From Niveispirillum sp. (lineage in GTDB: Bacteria > Pseudomonadota > Alphaproteobacteria > Azospirillales > Azospirillaceae), in the NCBI GenBank assembly GCA_016463045.1, contig JAEMSB010000071.1, positions 1-12,269 on the forward strand: a DNA stretch of 12,269 nucleotides. The letters are read 5' to 3'. Made by a program: the position numbers and the translations under genes. Below are positions 6,146-12,269 of the stretch, piece by piece (positions within the stretch are counted from its first letter, which is position 1; each line of letters opens with the position of its first letter). The notes beneath the pieces are model-generated. The model saw nothing but the letters and a program-made list of their open reading frames with translations, ran no database searches and had not been told where the DNA came from.

Positions 6146-7751
6146 TTTCGTTGATGCGCAGGGTGCGATCCAAGCGGGGCTGCATACGTACCCGCGACTG
6201 CGCAATCCAGGCGCTTTTTGTGTGGAAGACCGGTATCCACGCCGCATCAGCATAGGCATGGTTAGCGGCCTTTTGCAGGAGTTGATCGCGGGCAACATCG
6301 GTGCGGGCGGCACGGGCACTGGCTACCAGCTGGTCGAAAGTCAGATCGGAATAGCCGCCATAATTGCGATCGCCGGGCATCAGGCCGGCACCCGGCCCGC
6401 CCAACAGGGAATGGAAGGTATCAGGCATGTCGGCGGCATTATAGATGCGGCCCATGCAATAGACGTCGTAATCCCCGGACCGCCGCCGGGCTACCACCTG
6501 CTCTGCCGTATCTTCGTCGACATCGGCATTGATCCCTGCCTTGGCCAGGAAAAGAGCCAGAATCTTGGCCACCCGATATTGCGATGGGCTGGTCAGCAGG
6601 CGGATCCTGATACCGTTGGGATATCCGGCCTCTGCCAACAGGCGCTGGGCTGCGGCCGGGTCGTATTCATCATCGGGAATGTTTGGCGACCGGTCAGAGG
6701 CGCCGGGCAATGCCACCTGCCCGGTGGGCGTCACCAGCCCCGGCATGAAGCGGCGGGACAGGACATCACGCGGGATGGCCAAGCGCATCGCCTGGCGTAC
6801 CCGCACATCCCGGAGCGGCGATGGGGCCGTTGACCGCCAGTTGAACTGCAAAAAGGTAAGGGAGGTAGACGGCATCAGATGGACATTAACCCCGCCCTGC
6901 GCGTCCACAAACTCCATCGCCGCCACAGGCGGGGCATAGACGATATCCACCGACCGATCGAGGATATTGCGGACCAACCCGCTTTCATTCAGCCGCACCA
7001 GCGCCACTTGCTGCCAAGGCTGGCCCTTTTCCCGATAACGGGGATTGCGGGTAAGGAGGATACGGTCAGGCGTGAAGTCGGCCATTTGATAGGGGCCGGT
7101 GCCGGCCAGCAGGGCCGGATCGGCGAAGGCAGCGCTGTCAATACCACCTGTGCCTTCACAGGCAGAAGAGGCAAAGCGCCATTGCACGCCCACAGGGGCG
7201 GAGACGATGGGGATGGTGGCCACAGCCAGGGGAAAGCGCTGATCCCCATCCAGCAGGCGAATCAAAAGCAGGTGCGGGTCCAGGGCCGTCAGTTCTTCAA
7301 CGACACTGAGGGTTTTTGTGAAGGTTCGGGGAGCATCGGGAAGATTGCGGGCACGGCACAGGCTGAAAATCACATCTCGGGTGGTCAGCGGTCGGCCATT
7401 TTGGAAGCGCACATCCCGACGCAGCCGGAATACCCACCCGGACTTCGTCTGCTCCCAGCTTTCAGCCAAGGCCGGCAACACCTTATTATAGCCATCCGTG
7501 TCGGCCAGCCCTTCATACACCTGACCATAATAGAAACGGTCACCCCAGTTGAGCCCGTAATGGGGGTCGGGACTGCGTGGCATTTCAGGGGCACCGATCC
7601 GCAGTTCCGCCGCCCATCCAGGCCGCGACAGGGTCAAGGTGAGGATCAAGGACAGCGATAACAGGAAGAACAAAGGCAGGGTCGGAAGGCCATGACCAAC
7701 GTTGTGTCTCCCCCTCCCGCCTGCACGGCGCTTTGCCGATGGCACCATCAT
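6108..7751 (-). CDS. ABC transporter substrate-binding protein, family 5 (peptide/nickel type)
   Basis: This is a periplasmic solute-binding protein of the OppA/DppA/NikA family (SBP_bac_5), about 547 aa from ATG 7751. Residues 23-42 form a strongly hydrophobic signal peptide core rich in Leu/Ser, with cleavage likely near GWAA (45-48). The mature part begins ELRIGAPEMPRSPDPHYGLNWGDRFYYGQVYEGL and continues with the family's VLPALAESWEQ, WVFRLRRDVRFQNGRPLTTRDVIFSL and GTGPYQMADFTPD segments. Later come VRVRQAMRLAIPRDVL and DVYCMGRIYNAADMPDTFHSLLGG. ATGs at 7790 and 7763 are also in frame; 7751 has GGGGACGGGT just upstream. No permease or ATPase gene accompanies it, so it either serves a transporter encoded elsewhere or has another binding role. 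The ligand is unknown. Its 3' end overlaps nudK. Confidence 0.88.
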   Translation of the reverse strand: MMVPSAKRRAGGRGRHNVGHGLPTLPLFFLLSLSLILTLTLSRPGWAAELRIGAPEMPRSPDPHYGLNWGDRFYYGQVYEGLADTDGYNKVLPALAESWEQTKSGWVFRLRRDVRFQNGRPLTTRDVIFSLCRARNLPDAPRTFTKTLSVVEELTALDPHLLLIRLLDGDQRFPLAVATIPIVSAPVGVQWRFASSACEGTGGIDSAAFADPALLAGTGPYQMADFTPDRILLTRNPRYREKGQPWQQVALVRLNESGLVRNILDRSVDIVYAPPVAAMEFVDAQGGVNVHLMPSTSLTFLQFNWRSTAPSPLRDVRVRQAMRLAIPRDVLSRRFMPGLVTPTGQVALPGASDRSPNIPDDEYDPAAAQRLLAEAGYPNGIRIRLLTSPSQYRVAKILALFLAKAGINADVDEDTAEQVVARRRSGDYDVYCMGRIYNAADMPDTFHSLLGGPGAGLMPGDRNYGGYSDLTFDQLVASARAARTDVARDQLLQKAANHAYADAAWIPVFHTKSAWIAQSRVRMQPRLDRTLRINEITPVETAGLLTR

Positions 7752-7868
7752 ACCCGTCCCCATGAAGACCAAACCGGCCCCCCACCCCACATCAGCGAAA
7801 CCATCAAGGCGATGGTGCTATACGGGGTGTGCCAGGAAGACCCGCTGGCAGAGGGAAGCACGCAAAAG

Positions 7869-7899
7869 ATTATACGATTTCACCCCGCGCCATAAACAA
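7869..7899 (-). promoter_or_regulatory. Probable promoter of the substrate-binding protein gene
   Basis: On the minus strand there is a perfect TATAAT (7869-7874), in AT-rich DNA, with a weak -35 TTGTTT (7894-7899) at 19-bp spacing. It is about 120 bp before the chosen ATG and downstream of the ubiD stop. This suggests the gene is transcribed separately from ubiD. Confidence 0.5.
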
Positions 7900-8016
7900 A
7901 GATCATGAAAGAAAATCTGCGGAGCGTAATTATTCATAGTCTTCACTGACGCAGAAAATGTTCAGTCACCCGGTCGGTACGATTGTTCGGATAAGACAGG
8001 ATGCCTCACCCTACGC

Positions 8017-9525
8017 TTACCAAATCGGCTTACCCGTACCCGGCAGGCCCAGGCGGTCCCACATGTCCGTGACCTTGTCCACCACGCCTTTTTCCATGAA
8101 CAGCTTTTCCCCCCATTCCCGATGGGTTTCAGGCGTCAGCTTGTTGGTGGCATCCATCCCGACCTTGCCGCCCAGGCCCGATTCCGGGCTGGCGAAATCC
8201 AGATAGTCGATGGGCGTGCCCTCGATCATGGTGATATCGCGGACGGGGTCCATGCGGGTGCTGACGGCCCACATCACATCCTTCCAGTCACGCGCATTGA
8301 TGTCGGAATCCTCGACAATGTCGAATTTCGTGTACATGAACTGACGCAGGAAGGACCAGACGCCCATCATCACGCGCTTGGCGTGGCCGGGATAGGCCTT
8401 CTTCATCGAAACAACGGCGATCCGGTAGGAACAGCCTTCCGGCGGCAGCCAGAAATCCACGATCTCTGGGAATTGCTGCTGCAACAGGGGGATGAACACC
8501 TCGTTCAGGCCTTCGCCCAGCACGCTGGGCTCATCCGGTGGGCGACCCGTAAAGGTGGAAAGGTAGATCGGGTCGCGACGCATGGTCATGGCCGTGACCG
8601 TGAAGACGGGGAACGGCTCGACCGAATTGTAATAGCCGGTATGGTCGCCATAGGGGCCTTCATCGGCATATTCATCCAGGCTGACATAGCCCTCAAGCAC
8701 GATCTCCGCCGTGGCCGGCACCTTCAACGGCACCGTCTTGCAATCAACGAGATCGACCTTCTTGCCGCGCAACAGGCCCGCGAACTGGTATTCCGACAGC
8801 GTCTCCGGCACGGGCGTGACGGCGGCCAGGATGGTGCCGGGATCGGCGCCCAGCACGGCGGCGGCGGGCAGCGGCTCCCGCTTGCCGGATTGCTTCCAGC
8901 GCTGATGATGCTGCGCGCCGCCGCGATGCTTCAGCCAGCGCATGATGGTCTTGTTCCGACCCAGCCGCTGCATGCGGTAAATGCCGAGATTGAAATTATC
9001 CTCGCGGGCTTCTGACGGACCCTTAGTGACGATCAGGGGCCAGGTGATCAGAGGCGCCGGCTCCCCCGGCCAGCAGGATTGAATGGGCAGCAGCGACAGG
9101 TCCACCTCGTTCCCTGTCAGCACCACCTCCTGACAGGGCGCCTTGGAAACGGTGCCGGGCCGCATGGCCATGACCTGCTTGGCCAGCGGCAAAAGCTGGA
9201 ATGCCTCCTTCAGGCCGCGCGGCGGTTCGGGCTGCTTCAGGAAGGCCAGCGTCTCCCCCACCTGACGCAACTCATGCGGTTCGCGGTCCATGCCCCAGGC
9301 TACCCGCTCCACCGTGCCGAACAGGTTGATCAGGACGGGCATGGGGCTGCGCGTCCCATCCTCCCGGATCACATTCTCGAACAGGACAGCCGGCCCCTTC
9401 TCCGCCAGCAGGCGGGTATGGATCTCCGTCATTTCCAGAACCGTGGAGACGGGTTCCGTCACGCGGACCAGGCGGCCTTCCTTTTCCAGGCGGGCCATGA
9501 AGTCGCGCAGTGAGCTATAGGGCAT
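8017..9525 (-). CDS. ubiD: UbiD: 3-polyprenyl-4-hydroxybenzoate decarboxylase
   Basis: UbiD removes the carboxylate of 3-polyprenyl-4-hydroxybenzoate in ubiquinone synthesis, using prenylated FMN made by UbiX (not in this window). The 502-aa protein matches E. coli UbiD along its full length in my recollection. Shared blocks include PVLINLFGT (63-71), LAFLKQPEPPRG, SCWPGEPAPLITWPL (150-164), NLGIYR, MRWLKHRGG, TPVPETLSEYQFAGLLRG, DEGPYGDHTGYYN (288-300), TGRPPDEPSVLG and EGCSYRIAVVSMKKAYPGHAKRVMMGVWSFLRQFMYTKF. E289 in the GPYGDHTGYY block is the likely catalytic Glu, and YLDFASP is kept near the C-terminus. The start is ATG 9525, with AAGG (9532-9535, minus strand) 6 nt upstream; an in-frame GTG at 9552 is less likely. 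It is divergent from a LysR-type gene. Together with ubiA at 11218-12267 it covers two steps of the pathway. Confidence 0.95.
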   Translation of the reverse strand: MPYSSLRDFMARLEKEGRLVRVTEPVSTVLEMTEIHTRLLAEKGPAVLFENVIREDGTRSPMPVLINLFGTVERVAWGMDREPHELRQVGETLAFLKQPEPPRGLKEAFQLLPLAKQVMAMRPGTVSKAPCQEVVLTGNEVDLSLLPIQSCWPGEPAPLITWPLIVTKGPSEAREDNFNLGIYRMQRLGRNKTIMRWLKHRGGAQHHQRWKQSGKREPLPAAAVLGADPGTILAAVTPVPETLSEYQFAGLLRGKKVDLVDCKTVPLKVPATAEIVLEGYVSLDEYADEGPYGDHTGYYNSVEPFPVFTVTAMTMRRDPIYLSTFTGRPPDEPSVLGEGLNEVFIPLLQQQFPEIVDFWLPPEGCSYRIAVVSMKKAYPGHAKRVMMGVWSFLRQFMYTKFDIVEDSDINARDWKDVMWAVSTRMDPVRDITMIEGTPIDYLDFASPESGLGGKVGMDATNKLTPETHREWGEKLFMEKGVVDKVTDMWDRLGLPGTGKPIW

Positions 9526-9661
9526 GATAGGCCTTCGGGGGTTCCGGGTCACAGGTCGCGGCGTAAGATCGGTGGCAGGAGCGGTCTGGTCAAGCGGGCA
9601 GCCCGTCGCGGGCCGAAAAGTGCGTCGTCATCGAGCTGCCCTTTACCATTCTGGCCTGCGG

Positions 9662-9698
9662 TCCAGTTTATCAGGTGGTTCGCCGTCTCCTAACTGGA
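9662..9698. promoter_or_regulatory. Inverted repeat in the ubiD-LysR intergenic region
   Basis: TCCAGTT (9662-9668) and AACTGGA (9692-9698) are perfect 7-bp inverted arms with 23 bp between, ending 7 bp before the LysR gene start. LysR-type regulators usually bind dyads near their own divergent promoter, so this could be an autoregulatory site, but it lacks the compact T-N11-A form. Confidence 0.35.
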
Positions 9699-9705
9699 TA
9701 GGCCT

Positions 9706-10578
9706 ATGCCCACGCCCTTACCCCCGTTCGACCTGGACCTGCTGCGCAGCTTTATCACCATTGTGGAATCGGGCGGCTTTACCCGCGCTGCCGAACGGCT
9801 GGGCCGCACTCAATCCACCGTCAGCCTGCAGATCAAACGGCTGGAGGAAGGTCTGGGCCGGCGCCTATTCCACCGCGAAGGCCGGTCGTTCGAGGTGACA
9901 CCGGAGGGCGAGCAGCTTTTGATCTATGCGCGGCGTCTGCTGAACTTGGCGGGCGAAGCCTGCGCGGTTCTGATGGAGCCGGCGGTGGAAGGGTCCGTAC
10001 GCCTGGGCACGCCGGAAGATTTCGCGACAACCCACCTTTCCGAGATCCTTTTCCGGTTTGCCCGTGCCCATCCGCAGGTGGCGCTGGAGGTGCGGTGCGA
10101 CTTCACCGCGAACCTGCTGGATGGCTTTGCCCGTGGGAATCTGGATCTGGTCCTGTGCAAGCGGGACGCGCAGGGGAGCGGCGACGGGCAGCGAGTCTGG
10201 CGAGAGCCGCTGGTCTGGGCGGCATCGCCACGGCTGCTGCATCTGGCGGGGCAGCCACTGCCCCTGGTCCTGGCACCCGCCCCTGATTTTTACCGCCATC
10301 GGGCGCTGGAGATGCTGGAGAAAGCCGGTCTGCCCTGGCGGATCGTCTATAGCAGCCCCAGCCTGGCCAGCCTTCAGGCCGCCGTGAATGCCGGATTGGG
10401 CATCACCATCCTGTCCCGTGACATGCTGGGATCGGGCTTGCAGGTGGTGGAGGCCGGCCTGAACCTCCCCCCTCCCGGTGATGTCGAGATCGTGCTTCAC
10501 CGGCCAACCGGCACTGTACAGAAGGCAACCGAGATGTTGGCTGACCATATTGTCAGGTCGTTGGTGGAACAGCGTTAA
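9706..10578 (+). CDS. LysR-family transcriptional regulator
   Basis: This 290-aa protein has the standard LysR layout. An N-terminal winged helix-turn-helix (about residues 8-66) reads LDLLRSFITIVESGGFTRAAERLGRTQSTVSLQIKRLEEGLGRRLF in outline, with the typical TPEGE after it. A linker helix follows, and then a periplasmic-binding-protein-like effector domain from about residue 92 (VRLGTPEDFATTHL, and later LQAAVNAGLGITILSRDML). The start is ATG 9706, preceded by GGATAGG. It is divergent from ubiD across 180 bp and convergent with the methyltransferase gene. LysR proteins often regulate the divergent gene, so ubiD is a candidate target, but ubiD is normally housekeeping and the true regulon may be elsewhere. 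The effector is unknown. The stop codon overlaps that of the opposing methyltransferase. Confidence 0.9.
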   Translation: MPTPLPPFDLDLLRSFITIVESGGFTRAAERLGRTQSTVSLQIKRLEEGLGRRLFHREGRSFEVTPEGEQLLIYARRLLNLAGEACAVLMEPAVEGSVRLGTPEDFATTHLSEILFRFARAHPQVALEVRCDFTANLLDGFARGNLDLVLCKRDAQGSGDGQRVWREPLVWAASPRLLHLAGQPLPLVLAPAPDFYRHRALEMLEKAGLPWRIVYSSPSLASLQAAVNAGLGITILSRDMLGSGLQVVEAGLNLPPPGDVEIVLHRPTGTVQKATEMLADHIVRSLVEQR

Positions 10579-11243
10579 TTCGCCGGCACCCGCCAGACAT
10601 CGGTGACCCGCACCGCCCGATCCTCAAATTCCAGCGTTGTCGGCACATTGTAGGTGGCGACCTTGTCCAGCCCCTGCGATGGCAGATAGGCGCGGCCAGG
10701 GTCGCCGACCAGGACGGACGTGCCGGAGCGGGCCAGGACACGGAACCAGGCCAGCGCGGCTTCGGCGAAGGGCCGCTCATAACAGACATCGCCGGCCAGC
10801 AGGATATCGATACCGGGCAGAGGCTGGCCGATAATGTCCTGGGTCAGGCCGGTGATGGTGACGCCATTCAGGTGAGCATTCAGGCCGGTGGCGGTGATGG
10901 CGAAGGGGTCAATCTCCACCGCCGTGACCGATGCCGCCCCCGCCTTCATGGCGGCAATCGCGATCAGCCCCGATCCGGCGGCGAAATCCATCACCCGCTT
11001 TCCGGCCACCAGCGACGGATCATCGGTGATCAGCCGCGCCACCGCCTGCCCACCCGCCCAGGGAAAGGCCCAGAAGGGTGGCGGGACGCCATTTTTCTGC
11101 AACCAATCCTCGGTCGCGTGCCAGATGGGCGTGATTTCCGTCGCCTGCCACAGATGGATGTCGGGGCATAGCGGCACGGGGGCCGGGGCGGTATGCAGGC
11201 GGATGAAGGCGGCGGGATCAGCGGAGGCTGGGGACGGTGACAA
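10575..11243 (-). CDS. Class I SAM-dependent methyltransferase (ETFB-lysine-methyltransferase-like)
   Basis: The protein carries the Rossmann-type SAM-binding motif VMDFAAGSGLIAIAAMKAGA (84-103) with an acidic residue after strand 2 (E110 in TAVEIDPFA). The segment DILLAGDVCYE (146-156) follows. PPPFWAFPWAGGQAVAR (54-70) precedes motif I. This arrangement resembles the electron-transfer-flavoprotein beta-subunit lysine methyltransferase group and its bacterial relatives, so a protein-lysine substrate is plausible but unproven; automated labels often say 'methyltransferase' or nicotinamide N-methyltransferase-like. Homology to the family begins around ADPAAFIRLHT, for which no ATG exists in frame. 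TTG 11243 is the nearest start, giving 222 aa and a 26-bp overlap with ubiA; GTG starts further upstream lie within ubiA. Translation is probably coupled to ubiA. Confidence 0.82.
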   Translation of the reverse strand: MSPSPASADPAAFIRLHTAPAPVPLCPDIHLWQATEITPIWHATEDWLQKNGVPPPFWAFPWAGGQAVARLITDDPSLVAGKRVMDFAAGSGLIAIAAMKAGAASVTAVEIDPFAITATGLNAHLNGVTITGLTQDIIGQPLPGIDILLAGDVCYERPFAEAALAWFRVLARSGTSVLVGDPGRAYLPSQGLDKVATYNVPTTLEFEDRAVRVTDVWRVPAN

Positions 11244-12267
11244 GATCGGCCATCTGCAGCATCGGCTGCTGCATATAGGGATTGGGCAGGCCGCGATTGC
11301 CGCCCGGTGCGAAGCCGCCACCACCCTGCGGGGCGGGCGGCAGGCTGGCGATGCCGACAATGATGGCCACCAACAAAGCCATGCCGATGAAGCGCGCCGC
11401 CTTGAAGGTGGCCAGACTATCGGCGGGGTCATTCATGTCCCAGCCCCGCACCTGCATGACCATCAGGGCACCGGTGGCGGCAAGGGGCACGAAGATGCCC
11501 CAGAACATGCCCATCGGTTCCAGCGCCAGCAGCCAGAAGATGAAGGCGCCGGTATAGAAGCCGCCCACCCACCGCCGGGAATCATTGCCGAACAGCAGGG
11601 CAGTGGATTTGATCCCGACATGGGCATCGTCCTCCCGGTCCTGATGGGCATAAATCGTGTCATAGCCGAGCGTCCAGAGGATACCCCCGGCATAGAGGAG
11701 CACCGCCGGCCAGCCGATATCACCACGCACCGCCGCCCAGCCCAGCAGGGCGCCCCAGTTGAAGGTCAGGCCCAGAAAGGCCTGCGGCCACCAAGTGATC
11801 CGCTTCATCAGGGGATATGTCGCGACCAACAGCAACGAGGCGACGCCCATCGCGATGGCGAACAGGTTCAACTGCACCAGAATCAGCAGACCGACCAGAA
11901 GCTGCGCCACCAGGAAACCGATGGCCTGGCGCACCGTGACCTGTCCGCTGGGGATGGGGCGGACCTTGGTGCGTTCGACCCGGGCATCGAGATGCCGGTC
12001 CAGGATGTCATTGATGGTGCAGCCGGCCCCGCGCATGACCACGGCACCGACGCCGAACAGGAACATCAGCCAGAGATTGGGCCCGCCCCCCGCCGGCGCC
12101 GCCAGCGCGATGGACCACCAGCAGGGCAGCAGCAGCAGCCAAGTGCCGATAGGCCTGTCCAGCCGGGCCAGACGCGCATAGGGGCGCCACGCCACCGGCA
12201 GGTAGCGGTCGATCCAATCGCCGGGCCGTATGTCGGTATGCCCGGCGGTCGTGTCGTTGGCGTGCAT
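11218..12267 (-). CDS. ubiA: UbiA: 4-hydroxybenzoate polyprenyltransferase
   Basis: UbiA is an integral inner-membrane prenyltransferase that attaches the polyprenyl tail to 4-hydroxybenzoate, the step before UbiD. Both Asp-rich active-site motifs are present: NDILDRHLDARVERTKVRP (86-104) and YDTIYAHQDREDD (202-214). Multiple hydrophobic helices lie between, including runs at 41-57, 65-80, 117-150 and 185-200. The protein is 349 aa, against about 290 in E. coli. Around 30 extra residues lie at the N-terminus, and an unusual Gly/Pro/Gln-rich tail (about 310-349, PPAPQGGGGFAPGGN and onward) at the C-terminus. ATG 12267 is only 2 bp from the window edge, so a longer start and any ribosome-binding site or promoter cannot be judged. 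The 3' end overlaps the methyltransferase gene by 26 bp. Confidence 0.94.
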   Translation of the reverse strand: MHANDTTAGHTDIRPGDWIDRYLPVAWRPYARLARLDRPIGTWLLLLPCWWSIALAAPAGGGPNLWLMFLFGVGAVVMRGAGCTINDILDRHLDARVERTKVRPIPSGQVTVRQAIGFLVAQLLVGLLILVQLNLFAIAMGVASLLLVATYPLMKRITWWPQAFLGLTFNWGALLGWAAVRGDIGWPAVLLYAGGILWTLGYDTIYAHQDREDDAHVGIKSTALLFGNDSRRWVGGFYTGAFIFWLLALEPMGMFWGIFVPLAATGALMVMQVRGWDMNDPADSLATFKAARFIGMALLVAIIVGIASLPPAPQGGGGFAPGGNRGLPNPYMQQPMLQMADLVTVPSLR

Positions 12268-12269
12268 CA

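Noticed and set aside
6879..7661. 260-codon + strand frame opposite the substrate-binding protein gene
   Set aside because: No motif or ribosome-binding site; the minus-strand frame has a signal peptide and family segments.
7917..7956. TCTGCG/CGCAGA inverted pair in the ubiD-SBP gap
   Set aside because: Arms are only 6 bp and about 28 bp apart with no T-run; not convincing as a terminator or operator.
8122..9015. 297-codon + strand frame opposite ubiD
   Set aside because: Antisense shadow of a fully conserved ubiD; composition is typical of reverse-strand frames here.

Overview
The window is GC-rich, and its gene content and protein features suggest an alphaproteobacterium. The order Rhodospirillales, near Azospirillum or Niveispirillum, is my best guess. 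This rests on the ppx-rlmE pair, a full-length UbiD/UbiA pair close to proteobacterial forms, and an ETFB-lysine-methyltransferase-like protein, not on any search. All ten protein genes look intact apart from possible truncation of ubiA's upstream context at the right edge. I see no insertion sequence, prophage, CRISPR array or rRNA.

Layout. Positions 1-439 are non-coding. They hold a GC-rich hairpin, a three-fold array of spaced inverted repeats built on TGAAAC/GTTTCA (period 80 then 79 bp), and a palindromic element just before an ABC exporter gene (440-2317, +). That gene ends at a textbook terminator. It faces a tRNA-Gln(CTG) gene (2473-2546, -) that has its own sigma70-like promoter and its own terminator. 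Next comes a + strand pair, a short Ppx/GppA phosphatase (2823-3881) and the 23S rRNA 2'-O-methyltransferase rlmE (3972-4694). rlmE abuts, tail to tail, a DeoR/GlpR-family repressor (4698-5453, -). That repressor is divergent from nudK, a GDP-mannose pyrophosphatase (5534-6145, +). The 80 bp between them carries three CACGA direct repeats spaced exactly 10 bp, plus one inverted copy, overlapping the likely promoters.

The 3' end of nudK overlaps by 38 bp the 3' end of an orphan family-5 ABC substrate-binding protein gene (6108-7751, -). Upstream of that lies ubiD (8017-9525, -), divergent from a LysR-family regulator (9706-10578, +). The LysR gene shares its stop-codon bases with a SAM-dependent methyltransferase (10575-11243, -), which is coupled to and overlaps the 3' end of ubiA (11218-12267, -).

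How the genes work together. ubiA and ubiD encode two steps of ubiquinone head-group synthesis (prenylation, then decarboxylation of 4-hydroxybenzoate) and sit within 1.7 kb of each other, split by the LysR and methyltransferase genes. The DeoR-nudK pair looks like a small self-contained sugar-nucleotide regulatory module. The rest is housekeeping (tRNA, rRNA modification, polyphosphate/ppGpp metabolism) or transport. I see no clearly new multi-gene system. The least explained signals are the repeat array at 92-290, the phased operator at 5475-5513, and the overlapping ubiA tail/methyltransferase start.
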